A stretch of DNA of 62,021 bases, taken from a virus. Positions 31,343 to 40,310 of the stretch are shown here, in pieces (positions within the stretch are counted from its first letter, which is position 1; each line of letters opens with the position of its first letter). The stretch lies in IMG/VR virus record IMGVR_UViG_3300042306_001197, positions 1 through 62,021 of that record. The stretch is one strand, 5' to 3'. The notes beneath the pieces are model-generated. The model saw only the letters and a program-made list of their open reading frames with translations. It ran no database searches and was not told where the DNA came from. A program made the translations under genes and the position numbers.

Positions 31343-34300
31343 ATGGCAGCATGTAATCAAACAGACATACCGGTTTTAAACATACAAGAGGATCCTTGCA
31401 TTCAGGGGTCCTTATCAACCAATTGCATATTCTACGGATTAGCAATAGCTTATTTGGGCACACAAGACAGCACAAATTTTGCAGACACTTTAGGACATAT
31501 CGTAGCAAAACTTGAAGCTGGTAATAATTTAGCAACTGACTTAGAAGAGATTAATAGAGCACAGTCATTATTAATAGAAGAATTACAGGAGAGTATCTCT
31601 GAAAGCCTAATTACTTTATCTGAGATACAAGTATTACTAGACGAGTGTTGCCCTGAGCCTACCACAACTAGTACAACTACTTCGGTACCAACTACTAGTA
31701 CAACAACAATTTATTCTACTACAACAACTACTCCAAGTTCAACTATATGGTTTGGCAAATTTTCAAACACGAATAATAAATATGAAGTATGTTTTGGAGG
31801 AAATTGGAGCAGTGCAAATGTGTATACCACAGTTAGCTCTGGACCATTTGCCCCAGGAACACCACTTTATACAAACCAGTCATTAACAACATTGTGGCCA
31901 ACTAATGGAGTGATGTCTATTAATGATGTTGCATACACAATTGTAAATGGATACACTGTTGGAGCTGGTGAACCTTGTTCAAGCACAACTACTAGTACAA
32001 CAACAGTTATAAACCAAACAGCTGGGTCTTACGTAACTGAGTATGGAGTTGGAGTAGCTTTATATAATGCGGATGGAACAGAAGCAGGTAAATACTGGAC
32101 AGTAGGAAATAACTATAGTCAATTTACCAATATACCAGCAGGGCAATATTTAGGTATTGGAACTACTTTATATTTTGACGTAGCATGCACACAACAATGG
32201 ACTTTCCCTTTAATTTACTTAGTTACAGGTGTAACAGACCAATACAATATAAATCCATATACAGTTATTTGGAAAGTTGAAAATGGGGTAGTTACAGAAA
32301 ACTTTGGACAATTTGTAAATAAGGCATACTCAGTATTTAATGGTTCAAAAGTACAAAATGATCTAGTGCCTTGTAACGAATTTTTACCAAATGGAGTATT
32401 TTTAGACAATGGCTACACTGCTCTTATGCCTGGAATAAATGTTTACAGTGCACAAGGATCTGCAATTACACCAGTACCCTTATCTTATAACTATATAACA
32501 GATGGCACAAATGTGTATACAATTGTAAACAATGTTTTAACATCTCCACAGCCATGTAGCGGAATAACTACGACAACGAGTACTACAACTACTACTACAA
32601 CACCAACAACTACAACTACTACAACAGTAGTACCTTCACTTGGTAGAACTTTTGCCTACGGTAATCCTGTTACATGTGAAGTAGGTCCTGGTGTACCTAC
32701 TACGACAGTATATGTTAGAGATAATGTCGATGGTCAAAATTTAGCTATAGGTACTGGATTATATGCAGATGAAGCACTTACAACATACTTTAGACCATTT
32801 GGAAATACATCTTATGAAATACGTTTTGCAGGAAATCAATATACTGTTTTTGCGATGATTACAGGTGAAGCGTATATCAATAGTGAACCTGTACCTTGTA
32901 CTACTACAACTACTACAACAGTTGCAGTACCGGGATCTTATATACTAGGAACAACTGGGATAAGCCCATGGGACATAGTTTTAGACTCAGAAGGTAACGT
33001 CTATACATCTAACGTTAGTAGTAAAAGTGTTTCAAAAATAACACCAGATGGAACTTCTACCATTTTAGGCACAACAGGAGAAATACCTAGGGGAATAACA
33101 ATTGATACACAAGGTAATATCTATGTGATAAATTCAGGGGATAATACTGTGACTAAAATTACACCGTCTGGAGTTTCTACTATCTTAGGATCAGCAGGCA
33201 CTGGAGCAAATGATATAGCAGTAGACCAGCAAGGCAATGTCTATGTAAATAATAATGGGCCAAATACTGTGACTAAAATTACACCACAAGGGGTATCTAC
33301 AACTTTTGCATCAGTAGCCTCAAATCCACAGTGCATAACAATAGACGCACAAGGAAATGTGTACACTGCTAGTCCTAATGTAGTTAATAAAATTACACCG
33401 TCTGGAGTTTCTACTATTTTAGGTAACACACTTTACCACCCTCTTGACATAATTGTTGATGACTTAGGTAATGTTTATGTATCCACTGCAGGAAACCAAG
33501 TTGTTAAAATAACACCTTCAGGAGTTTCTACATCATTAGGCTATGTTGGAAGCTCTCCTTATGGAATAGCTTTAGACAGCTCTGGAAATGTGTACACATC
33601 GAATGCATTGTCTGACAATGTTTCAAAAATAACACCAGATGGAGTAATAACAGTTATAGCAACAACAGGACTTGGTCCAATGGCTATTGTAGTAGACCCA
33701 GCAGGTAATGTATACACTGCAAACTCTAACTCAAACAACGTAACTAAAATTGTACAAGCACCTACCACAACTACTACCATAGCCCCTACAACTACAACTA
33801 CAACAACTGTAGCACCAGGCACACTTGGGCTTTTAGGAGATGCCGGTGATGGTCCAAAGTCAATAGTACTAAATGCGGCAAGCGATGTATTTATTGCCGC
33901 ACAAAACAGCAGTAGAACGTTTAAGTTTACTACAGCTGGATTAGATAATAGCTATGGTATATCAACAAATCCTGAGGATTTAGCTATAGATCAGAGTGGT
34001 AATGTATACGCAGTAACTACTATTAATAATAATATTATTAAAATATTACCTAATGGAACAAGTAGTATTTTTGCAACATTGCCTTCACAAGGGTATCAAA
34101 TAACCATAGACAGTTTAGGAAATATTTATACATTGCACCCTAATCAAAACATCATATACAAAACAGAACCAAACGGTACAGTTACAAATTTTGGATCTAT
34201 TACTTCAAGCTCATATAGTCTTGTAACAGATTCTCAAAATAATATATACGTAACTAACTTAATGGATAAAACTATATTTAAGTTTACACCAAGCGGTAAT

Positions 34301-34645
34301 AAAACAACATTTGCCACACTTACTGCTAATCCTAGACAAATTACAGTAGATACCTTAGATAATTTATATGTTTCTACTAATAGTAACACTGTGTTAAAAA
34401 TAACACCTTCTGGAGTAGTTAATGTAATGGCAACTTTAGGCACAAACCTACAAGAGCTTACAGTAGACGCAAGTGGGAATGTTTATGTAACTGATATAAT
34501 ATTTGATAAAATATATAAGATAACACCTTCCGGAACAGTTACAGATCTAGTAACAATGAGTGGAATGTATAATCCTATAGCAACAGATTCAAACTATGTA
34601 TATTTTGGAATATCAAGTGGTAACACTTATAAAATAAAATTATAA
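31343..34645 (+). CDS. Long modular adhesin with two seven-bladed NHL-type propellers
   Basis: The 1100-residue protein starts at the ATG 31343, giving MAACNQTDIP like its neighbour; an earlier start at 31301 is inside the previous gene. Modules: anchor/coiled coil (1-104, ends CCPEP); Thr linker; Cys domain A (to ~212, ends EPC); Thr linker; domain B (to ~405, ends QPC); Thr linker; domain C (to ~518, ends VPC); Thr linker; propeller 1 (~532-805, seven 'I.vD..GNvY...n...v.KITP.G..T' repeats); Thr linker (~806-825); propeller 2 (~826-1100, seven repeats). The repeats are of the NHL/Vgb-like type. Thr linkers lie before every module. Likely a virion-bound receptor or glycan-binding fibre. No signal peptide, so it is not host-exported. 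Confidence 0.85.
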   Translation: MAACNQTDIPVLNIQEDPCIQGSLSTNCIFYGLAIAYLGTQDSTNFADTLGHIVAKLEAGNNLATDLEEINRAQSLLIEELQESISESLITLSEIQVLLDECCPEPTTTSTTTSVPTTSTTTIYSTTTTTPSSTIWFGKFSNTNNKYEVCFGGNWSSANVYTTVSSGPFAPGTPLYTNQSLTTLWPTNGVMSINDVAYTIVNGYTVGAGEPCSSTTTSTTTVINQTAGSYVTEYGVGVALYNADGTEAGKYWTVGNNYSQFTNIPAGQYLGIGTTLYFDVACTQQWTFPLIYLVTGVTDQYNINPYTVIWKVENGVVTENFGQFVNKAYSVFNGSKVQNDLVPCNEFLPNGVFLDNGYTALMPGINVYSAQGSAITPVPLSYNYITDGTNVYTIVNNVLTSPQPCSGITTTTSTTTTTTTPTTTTTTTVVPSLGRTFAYGNPVTCEVGPGVPTTTVYVRDNVDGQNLAIGTGLYADEALTTYFRPFGNTSYEIRFAGNQYTVFAMITGEAYINSEPVPCTTTTTTTVAVPGSYILGTTGISPWDIVLDSEGNVYTSNVSSKSVSKITPDGTSTILGTTGEIPRGITIDTQGNIYVINSGDNTVTKITPSGVSTILGSAGTGANDIAVDQQGNVYVNNNGPNTVTKITPQGVSTTFASVASNPQCITIDAQGNVYTASPNVVNKITPSGVSTILGNTLYHPLDIIVDDLGNVYVSTAGNQVVKITPSGVSTSLGYVGSSPYGIALDSSGNVYTSNALSDNVSKITPDGVITVIATTGLGPMAIVVDPAGNVYTANSNSNNVTKIVQAPTTTTTIAPTTTTTTTVAPGTLGLLGDAGDGPKSIVLNAASDVFIAAQNSSRTFKFTTAGLDNSYGISTNPEDLAIDQSGNVYAVTTINNNIIKILPNGTSSIFATLPSQGYQITIDSLGNIYTLHPNQNIIYKTEPNGTVTNFGSITSSSYSLVTDSQNNIYVTNLMDKTIFKFTPSGNKTTFATLTANPRQITVDTLDNLYVSTNSNTVLKITPSGVVNVMATLGTNLQELTVDASGNVYVTDIIFDKIYKITPSGTVTDLVTMSGMYNPIATDSNYVYFGISSGNTYKIKL
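33142..33417 (+). repeat. Exact DNA repeats between propeller blades
   Basis: TAAAATTACACCGTCTGGAG and the bases after it (30 bases) occur at 33154-33183 and again at 33388-33417. A 23-base AATACTGTGACTAAAATTAC... stretch occurs at 33142-33164 and 33262-33284. Identity at DNA level implies recent blade duplication or gene conversion in propeller 1; propeller 2 shows no such exact copies by eye. Confidence 0.7.
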
Positions 34646-34664
34646 ACAAATAAAACAAATAAAA

Positions 34665-35669
34665 ATGTGTAATTGCGGAAAAACAACAAATACAATATGT
34701 ACGTCAACATGTCAAACAGTTGACTGTGCTTGTCCAGTAAAAGATTTAAGTACAGATTGCGTACTATATACAGGAGAAGATTTACCTTGTACAGAAATAA
34801 AGACCGGCACCTTATTAACAGAGGTGTTCGGTCAATTAGATACCTATCTTTGTGACCTGTCTGCTCAATTAGCTAATGCTTTTAGTTTGATAAGCGTTGG
34901 TCAAGGAGTTAGAGTTTACAAAGGAGTAGACGGAATTGGTAGAAAAGAAATTAGATCTCTAGTTAGTCCAGACGGATTCTTAAATATAGGCTTATCGGCA
35001 GATAATAAGGAGATAGAATTCAGTATAAACAATGCAGTACTAAAACCTTTTATACAAGCTAATCAAATTACTTATTCTGCATCTAATATAGGATCAGGTG
35101 CAGGATTGTATAAAGAAGCAGTTAGGACCGCAGACAATGTCAACTTTAGTTTTAAGAGATTAAAATCTCAAAATAACACGATAACTATTACAGAAGAAGC
35201 AAACGAGATAAATCTTCAAGTGACCTCACCAGACCAAACTGTAACTATAACAGGAGGTGGTGCAACAACTGTAACAGGATCTTATCCAAACTTCACTGTT
35301 AGCTCAACTGACAATGATACAACATACTCAGCAGGGCTAGGTTTAAACTTATCAGGTACAACTTTTGGAGTAGTAAACTTACAAAAAGTAATTACAGGAA
35401 ACTATACTTTAACAAGTGCAGATACTGAGTACACAATATTTATAGACAATGGAACCTCACCAGTAACAATAACAGTTCCTGCAGGTTTGGTAGCAAATTT
35501 TGAAGCAGGTTTTATACAAGAGGGTACAGGAGCAGTTACATTTTCTGCAGCTGGTACTACAATAAACACACCTACTGGGTTGAAGATTAAAGGACAAAGA
35601 TACCAAGCTTTTCTTGAAAAGAGATTATCTTCAGAGACTTTTTACTTATTAGGTAACGTAATAGCATAA
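34665..35669 (+). CDS. Cys-rich-anchored adhesin/fibre protein
   Basis: A 334-residue protein. The anchor (STDCVLYTGEDLPCTEI, TGTLLTEVFGQLDTYLCDL, about 30-70) has the same form as in the preceding paralogues. A fibrous beta body follows (GQGVRVYKGVDGIGRKEIRSL, GLSADNKEIEFSINN; VTITGGGATTVTGSYPNFTVSS, an 'itG.gat.vtGsypnftvs' stalk turn). The C-terminus (ITVPAGLVANFEAGFIQEGTGAVTFSAAGT) is like the surface beta-helix ends of many fibre proteins. Likely a receptor-binding or accessory fibre. No signal peptide. Confidence 0.75.
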   Translation: MCNCGKTTNTICTSTCQTVDCACPVKDLSTDCVLYTGEDLPCTEIKTGTLLTEVFGQLDTYLCDLSAQLANAFSLISVGQGVRVYKGVDGIGRKEIRSLVSPDGFLNIGLSADNKEIEFSINNAVLKPFIQANQITYSASNIGSGAGLYKEAVRTADNVNFSFKRLKSQNNTITITEEANEINLQVTSPDQTVTITGGGATTVTGSYPNFTVSSTDNDTTYSAGLGLNLSGTTFGVVNLQKVITGNYTLTSADTEYTIFIDNGTSPVTITVPAGLVANFEAGFIQEGTGAVTFSAAGTTINTPTGLKIKGQRYQAFLEKRLSSETFYLLGNVIA

Positions 35670-35672
35670 GGT

Positions 35673-36230
35673 ATGAAAAACTTTAAAAGAAACATTTACA
35701 GACTTAGTAGCTCAGACTGTACCTTTACTGGTACAGCTTCTGAGGTTGAAGTCGTAACTTTACCTGTCACAGGACTAGTTTGGGACACAACTGTAAACAA
35801 TGCCTGTAATGCAACTCCATGGGTAATAAGCAACTCAAACTTAACAATAAGGTATAACATAACCAACTCTGTAAACTGCGGAGGTACATGCCAGTCACTA
35901 CAAGCAGGTACAGCAACAGCAACAATAACAGTAGGAGCTAAGGATGTTTATATGGGGTTAGACTTTGATGGTATAGGTGAATTACAAGCTTCACAATTTG
36001 AAATAATAAAGTTTAGCCTAGATGGAGTACAAATAGCTGACGCACATGCTGCAGGAGGTAATTTAGGCTGTGCAATGGGGCCAGTTGTAAAAACTTTTAC
36101 ACAACCATCACCTTACTTCTTAGCTGCTAATAGTGTACACACACTGTTTATTGATTTTACAACAGCAGATCCTTTATTCCACGTAGGAGCTTACTATGAA
36201 GTACAACTATCTTTTACAGAAATACAATAA
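35673..36230 (+). CDS. Beta-rich virion protein with Cys pairs, unknown
   Basis: The 185-residue protein begins right after the previous gene (3-bp gap). The start is short and basic (MKNFKRNIYR). The rest is beta with scattered Cys (SDCTF, NACN, NCGGTC, LGCAMG) and an Ala-rich 'ADAHAAGGN' turn. The core (ASQFEIIKFSLDGVQIADAHA) suggests a jelly-roll-like lectin or decoration fold. It may be the tip or cap for the fibre it follows. Function unknown. Confidence 0.65.
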   Translation: MKNFKRNIYRLSSSDCTFTGTASEVEVVTLPVTGLVWDTTVNNACNATPWVISNSNLTIRYNITNSVNCGGTCQSLQAGTATATITVGAKDVYMGLDFDGIGELQASQFEIIKFSLDGVQIADAHAAGGNLGCAMGPVVKTFTQPSPYFLAANSVHTLFIDFTTADPLFHVGAYYEVQLSFTEIQ

Positions 36231-36244
36231 ACTAAATAACTAAA

Positions 36245-37324
36245 ATGATAATATCAGTAACAATAACATCAGCGGGGTCAGATTCTGGCCCTTTTGATAT
36301 CTACAGTAACTCAACAGGTTCCTTTGTGTTAGTACAATCAAACGTAAGTAAAGCTGTACTATTTCAAGGGTATACTATGACTGTACCAGATGGCACAACT
36401 GTAGTTAGAGTAGAGTCTAAAGGAGAGTGTACAAACTACGAAGATATAATTGTGGATCTTATTACCACCACTACCACTAGTACTACAACAATTGCTCCTA
36501 CTACTACCACAACTACAGCCGCCCCGACAACCACTACAACAACAACGGCTGCACCATCAAGCGATTATAGAATAAGAAGTTATGTAATAGCTAATAATAT
36601 AAATCAGGTAGAATGTGGCAGTGCAACTTACTACGATTATATAGAGGCAGTAAAATTCGAGCTAACAGAGCTTGACGGTATTACACCAAAAGTTAACACA
36701 ACTGGGGCTGACATTGTAGTAAATATGCAATTTGATACTATTGGATGCTTTGGTTCAGGAAGTTTTTATAGAGATGTTATAATACCTCCAGGACAGTCAT
36801 CAGTAAATGCAGAAAACAAAGGTATAACTAATAATTGTGGAGGTACAGGATGTGTAACTGAAACAGAAATTATGTCATGTTATACATCAATAACACCTAG
36901 CACAGTATTACCATCAGGTCAGTTTTACTCACTTTGTGAAGCACCAACCACAACTACCACAACCACTACAGTAGCACCTACAACAGCAAGGTTAGACTAC
37001 CAAGTTACTTTGGCAGGAGGTATATCATATGGAACTTTTAACATATCAGTTAATGGAACTAATGTTTATAACACAAACGCAACAGATAGTGGGTATATAG
37101 ATGTTCCTATTAACAGCTCTATTGAAGTTAATATATATGCACCTCCAGGAGAGGCAGAAGCAACATTTAATTCGCAAGTTTTTGCAAACAATAGTTCAGG
37201 AAGTATAGCAAGCGATTCTGGCCCTAATGCATCAGCAACAATAAGCTTTACAGCAAGCGAAGACACATCCATAGTAGGTACAGCAACTACTAGTGGAAGT
37301 AATGGAACTCCTGTAATACAATAA
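36245..37324 (+). CDS. Adhesin with two Thr-rich linkers
   Basis: A 359-residue protein. The first domain (1-72) is a small beta domain with SNSTGSFVLVQSN and a VRVESKGECTNYED turn. A long Thr linker follows (73-105, TIAPTTTTTTAAPTTTT-like), then a Cys-containing domain (to ~230), a second Thr linker (~233-247), and a C-terminal Ig-like domain with INSSIEVNIYAPPGEAEATF. Linkers use all four Thr codons, so they are not a simple DNA microsatellite. It lies directly upstream of two glycosyltransferase genes. No signal peptide; likely virion-surface. Confidence 0.8.
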   Translation: MIISVTITSAGSDSGPFDIYSNSTGSFVLVQSNVSKAVLFQGYTMTVPDGTTVVRVESKGECTNYEDIIVDLITTTTTSTTTIAPTTTTTTAAPTTTTTTTAAPSSDYRIRSYVIANNINQVECGSATYYDYIEAVKFELTELDGITPKVNTTGADIVVNMQFDTIGCFGSGSFYRDVIIPPGQSSVNAENKGITNNCGGTGCVTETEIMSCYTSITPSTVLPSGQFYSLCEAPTTTTTTTTVAPTTARLDYQVTLAGGISYGTFNISVNGTNVYNTNATDSGYIDVPINSSIEVNIYAPPGEAEATFNSQVFANNSSGSIASDSGPNASATISFTASEDTSIVGTATTSGSNGTPVIQ

Positions 37325-37342
37325 TATAAAAACAAAACCAAA

Positions 37343-38026
37343 ATGAAAGTATTAATATTTACCCCCTCACATTACAAGAGGGGGGCAATGTTAAGGTACA
37401 CTTTATTAGATGTACTTAACCAAACATATCCAGACTTTACTTTTGCACTAAGTCTAAAAATTGATGACTTCCAACAAGTCTACAATAATATTTTAATTGA
37501 TGACATCAAAGATCCAAGAGTTGTTTACACAGAACAAATAAATCATAAAGTTTGTTTTACTCATTACAATGCAATGGACACTATAAAGTCAGTACCAAAC
37601 TACCAAGACTATGACTTATTCATAAAAATGGATGATGATGACATTTATAAAAAAGACTATGTAAAAAATGTAGTAGAGTTTTTTAAAAACAACCCAGATG
37701 TAGACATAGCATCTTCAAAAGTAAACACACAACTAAACGGATTTACAGTAGTAAGAAATAAGTATGGATACGAAACCTTAGGCAGAATAGCACAAGAGGA
37801 CCATTCAAATATGCCTATGACTTTTGCCTTTAATAAAAAAGCACTAGACCTTATAATAAACCTAACAAGGTCAGAGATAGGAAACGATTGGGAAGACATG
37901 GCATGGAGAAGAGCTTGGATGAAAGCAGGGCTTGTGCATAAGACTGTAGATAATTCGGAGCAAACTATCTGGAATGTACATGGAAAAAATACTACTACTT
38001 CTCAATTATTAATACCAAAAAACTAA
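37343..38026 (+). CDS. GT2-like (GT-A fold) glycosyltransferase
   Basis: A 227-residue protein. The N-terminus MKVLIFTPSHYKRGAMLRYTLLDVLNQTYPDF matches the start of family 2 transferases (strand, then 'S.r....l...l..v..Qty.df'). The metal/nucleotide-sugar motif FIKMDDDD (D97-D100) follows. A later acidic IGNDWEDMAW is placed like the family's catalytic-base region, and no membrane helix is present. It would transfer a sugar from a nucleotide donor to a carbohydrate or protein in the cytoplasm. It is the first of two adjacent transferases after the Thr-rich adhesins, so a virion-protein substrate is plausible (inference). Confidence 0.8.
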   Translation: MKVLIFTPSHYKRGAMLRYTLLDVLNQTYPDFTFALSLKIDDFQQVYNNILIDDIKDPRVVYTEQINHKVCFTHYNAMDTIKSVPNYQDYDLFIKMDDDDIYKKDYVKNVVEFFKNNPDVDIASSKVNTQLNGFTVVRNKYGYETLGRIAQEDHSNMPMTFAFNKKALDLIINLTRSEIGNDWEDMAWRRAWMKAGLVHKTVDNSEQTIWNVHGKNTTTSQLLIPKN

Positions 38027-38032
38027 TACTTT

Positions 38033-38962
38033 ATGAGATATATATGTGCACAACCTGCCAATAATTATTATACTTGGCAAGTAGAAGTTTTAATAAATAA
38101 TTTCAAAAAACAAGGTGTAAATCCTAATAAAATTGATATACTTTGTGCTATACAAAATAATCACATACCACAAGAGTGGATAAAACTACAACAACATTAT
38201 AATACAGTAAGATTCTTTTTTTACAACGACACCAGGCCAGATAAGAGCTATATCCCATCTGTGTATTTTAACTTAATGAGCAGCCACATGAAAGCTCATC
38301 CTGAATTAATTCACGAAAGGTTATTTTTACACGATAGCGATATAGTTTTTACAAGGCCTCCACAACTAGATTGGGCAATGTATGGAAAAGTTTGGTATAT
38401 GAGTGATACTAATTCCTACATAAACTATGACTACGTTATGCAAAAAGGTGATGAGAACTATGAAAAAATGTGCGAGATAGTAGGTATAGATAAAGTAATA
38501 CCTAAGCTAATGAACAGTAACTCAGGAGGAGCACAGTACATAATAATAGGAGAAGACCATAATTTTTGGGACAAAGTAGAGAGAGATAGTGTAGAGATGT
38601 ATAAGTACTTCTGCAAAGTTGAGCATCTATACAAACCTAAATATGAAGGTGACCCACCAATACAAAAATGGACAGCAGGTATGTGGGCACTACTTTGGAA
38701 CGCTTGGAGAAGTGGACATGAAACAAAGGTAGACAGCAGATTAGATTTTGGATGGACTACACACGGGATAGACACTGTAGAAAAGCATTGGATACTACAT
38801 AACGCAGGAGTAATGGCAGATCAAAAAGATTTATTCTATAAAGCAAATTATATGAATAAGCTGCCTTACAATGAAGACTTACAAATAAGAGAAAATAGTG
38901 CTAGTATGTATTACTGGCAACAAGTACAAGAAGCTGGAAAAGTTTCTGTACTATTACGATAA
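38033..38962 (+). CDS. Second GT-A-like glycosyltransferase (Ser/Hyp-galactosyltransferase-like)
   Basis: The 309-residue protein is cytoplasmic. The start RYICAQPANNYYTWQVEVLINNFKKQG and the DxD in LFLHDSDIVF (D101, D103) fit a GT-A fold. The layout (ICAQ-type first strand, 'yy.WQ.evl..nf', DSD near 100, then a W-rich 'IQKWTAGMWALLWNAW' and 'HNAGV' near 265) recalls the peptidyl-Ser/hydroxyproline galactosyl/arabinosyltransferase group (SERGT1-like). That would fit protein O-glycosylation. The assignment to that group is tentative; a transferase fold is likely. It ends the operon. Confidence 0.7.
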   Translation: MRYICAQPANNYYTWQVEVLINNFKKQGVNPNKIDILCAIQNNHIPQEWIKLQQHYNTVRFFFYNDTRPDKSYIPSVYFNLMSSHMKAHPELIHERLFLHDSDIVFTRPPQLDWAMYGKVWYMSDTNSYINYDYVMQKGDENYEKMCEIVGIDKVIPKLMNSNSGGAQYIIIGEDHNFWDKVERDSVEMYKYFCKVEHLYKPKYEGDPPIQKWTAGMWALLWNAWRSGHETKVDSRLDFGWTTHGIDTVEKHWILHNAGVMADQKDLFYKANYMNKLPYNEDLQIRENSASMYYWQQVQEAGKVSVLLR

Positions 38963-38986
38963 GAGGTTTTTGGTTTTCCTCTTTTT
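38961..38986 (+). terminator. Terminator 1 at the end of the lysis/adhesin operon
   Basis: AAGAGG and CCTCTT enclose a T-rich loop and are followed by TTTTC. It starts at the stop codon of the transferase gene. A second, stronger terminator follows within 20 bases. Confidence 0.65.
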
Positions 38987-39000
38987 TCTGTTGGGTGAGG

Positions 39001-39028
39001 AGGGGGCTTCGGCCCCCTTTTCTTTTTT
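39001..39028 (+). terminator. Terminator 2, GC stem with TTCG loop
   Basis: GGGGGC-TTCG-GCCCCC (39002-39017) followed by TTTTCTTTTTT. This UUCG-capped hairpin is the strongest terminator in the window and ends the long operon just before the next late promoter. Confidence 0.93.
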
Positions 39029-39035
39029 AAAATTT

Positions 39036-39076
39036 TTAACTAATTTGGTAAACATAAAAAAATTTACTAATTTTGC
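39036..39076 (+). promoter_or_regulatory. Late promoter before the tail-ring module
   Basis: TTAACTAATTTGG (39036-39048) and TAATTTTGC (39068-39076) have ends 28 bp apart. It lies 19 bp before the ATG. Confidence 0.83.
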
Positions 39077-39095
39077 AACCTAAATACATATAAAA

Positions 39096-39764
39096 ATGAC
39101 AAACGCAGAATTTGTATCAAGAGTTCTCAATGGACTTAATTCCTTAGACAAGGATAGCAGAATTTCCCGTAGATATATTCTACATGTAGGGAGACAAAAA
39201 TCTGCGTTCTACATTTCTCAAAAAATGAATGATAGAAGCTTGTTCAGAGAAGACAACTTATACACAACATTAAACTGCTTTGAGCTAGAAAAAATAGAAG
39301 TTACAAAGTGTGATATCATAGAGTTCAGAAGATGTAAATCTATTATGAAGTCAAAAAAGAAGTTACCAGAACTTATCTATAACAGGTATGGTAATACGCT
39401 AAAAGAGGTTACATCTATTGATGATGAAAAAGAGTTCAAAAGTACTACACCTTCACAATACAGAAGAGATAAGAACAGAACATCTATCTCAGATTACGTA
39501 GACTATTACGTAAAAGATGGATACCTTTACTTACTAGATTCAGATATACAAGTAGTAAATTTATACTTGATAACAACTGATTTACAAGCAGTAGAGGAAG
39601 TATCTTCTTGTTCATCACCAGGATGTAAAAGTTTATGGGACTACGATTTTGTGGTTGCAGATAAACTTGAGGAGTTAGTTATAGGTGAAACAGTGAGGGA
39701 GATTTCTATGAAGAAACAAATCCCGGCTGACGAAAATCCTAACTTAAACAGCAACGAAAAATAA
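39096..39764 (+). CDS. Probable tail-ring/neck protein
   Basis: A 222-residue protein. The N-terminal helix AEFVSRVLNGLNSLDKDSRISRRYIL leads to an alpha/beta body (a Cys in ELEKIEVTKCDIIEF). Residues ~150-180 hold a CSSPGC turn. The C-terminal helix ends in the pattern IPADENPNLNSNEK, common at the end of crAss-like ring proteins. Its place just before the HU-like and P22 gp4-like genes is the conserved crAss-like tail cassette, where ring/neck components are encoded. The structural role is inferred from synteny. Confidence 0.7.
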   Translation: MTNAEFVSRVLNGLNSLDKDSRISRRYILHVGRQKSAFYISQKMNDRSLFREDNLYTTLNCFELEKIEVTKCDIIEFRRCKSIMKSKKKLPELIYNRYGNTLKEVTSIDDEKEFKSTTPSQYRRDKNRTSISDYVDYYVKDGYLYLLDSDIQVVNLYLITTDLQAVEEVSSCSSPGCKSLWDYDFVVADKLEELVIGETVREISMKKQIPADENPNLNSNEK

Positions 39765-39766
39765 TA

Positions 39767-40309
39767 ATGGCAGAGTACAAAAAACCATTTTCTAAAGAAG
39801 AGTACAAATACTTTTTTAGAAACAGGGGTAGAAAAAAATCTTTAGGTGAACTAGGAAGTAGTTTTTCACTAAGGGACTACAAAGCTTACCAATACTACAG
39901 AGATAACTCAAAGCTAGCAAACCTAGAAGATATACAAAATTTTGTAGAGCACGGAAAGATAATTTCTAAGTTTTATGAATTAGTAGGAGAAAAGCTAACA
40001 GAGGCTTCTGGAGGAGTTTTTGTAGAGGGCCTAGGGTATTTTGGAATAATCCAAGAAATGGGCAGAGGAGTGTCACACAATCCCACAGACGGCTCTGTAA
40101 AATTAAATCCACGAACAGATAATAAAATTTACAATTTAGCTTTTGTACCAATAGAAAAAGAGAACATCTTTAAATCTTGGGTATTCGATTACAGCTTCTC
40201 TAGAAAAGTAAAAAAGAGTCTTTGTGACAATTTAAAAGCAGGAAAGAAATATACATTTAACGCATCTTTGTTTTTCAATAAACTCAGACAAACAGGAAAC
40301 GACTTATAG
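39767..40309 (+). CDS. HU/IHF-like virion-associated protein
   Basis: The 180-residue protein begins with a ~45-residue basic extension (KEEYKYFFRNRGRKKS). The centre has the HU/IHF form: GKIISKFYELVGEKLTEASGGVFVEGLGYFGIIQEM, with the 'G.i...fye.vg.kl....gGV.veglGyF.i' pattern that resembles 'v.l.gfG.F'. The C-terminus is basic. crAss-like phages encode IHF-like subunits beside the tail-tube gene; this matches. The function may be packaging of DNA or a structural reuse of the HU fold in the neck. It is linked to both neighbours by 1-3 bp gaps. Confidence 0.75.
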   Translation: MAEYKKPFSKEEYKYFFRNRGRKKSLGELGSSFSLRDYKAYQYYRDNSKLANLEDIQNFVEHGKIISKFYELVGEKLTEASGGVFVEGLGYFGIIQEMGRGVSHNPTDGSVKLNPRTDNKIYNLAFVPIEKENIFKSWVFDYSFSRKVKKSLCDNLKAGKKYTFNASLFFNKLRQTGNDL

Positions 40310-40310
40310 C

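Noticed and set aside
33142-33417. Regular repeats as a CRISPR array
   Set aside because: Repeats are in frame within NHL blades, spacing follows the protein repeat, and no cas genes are near.
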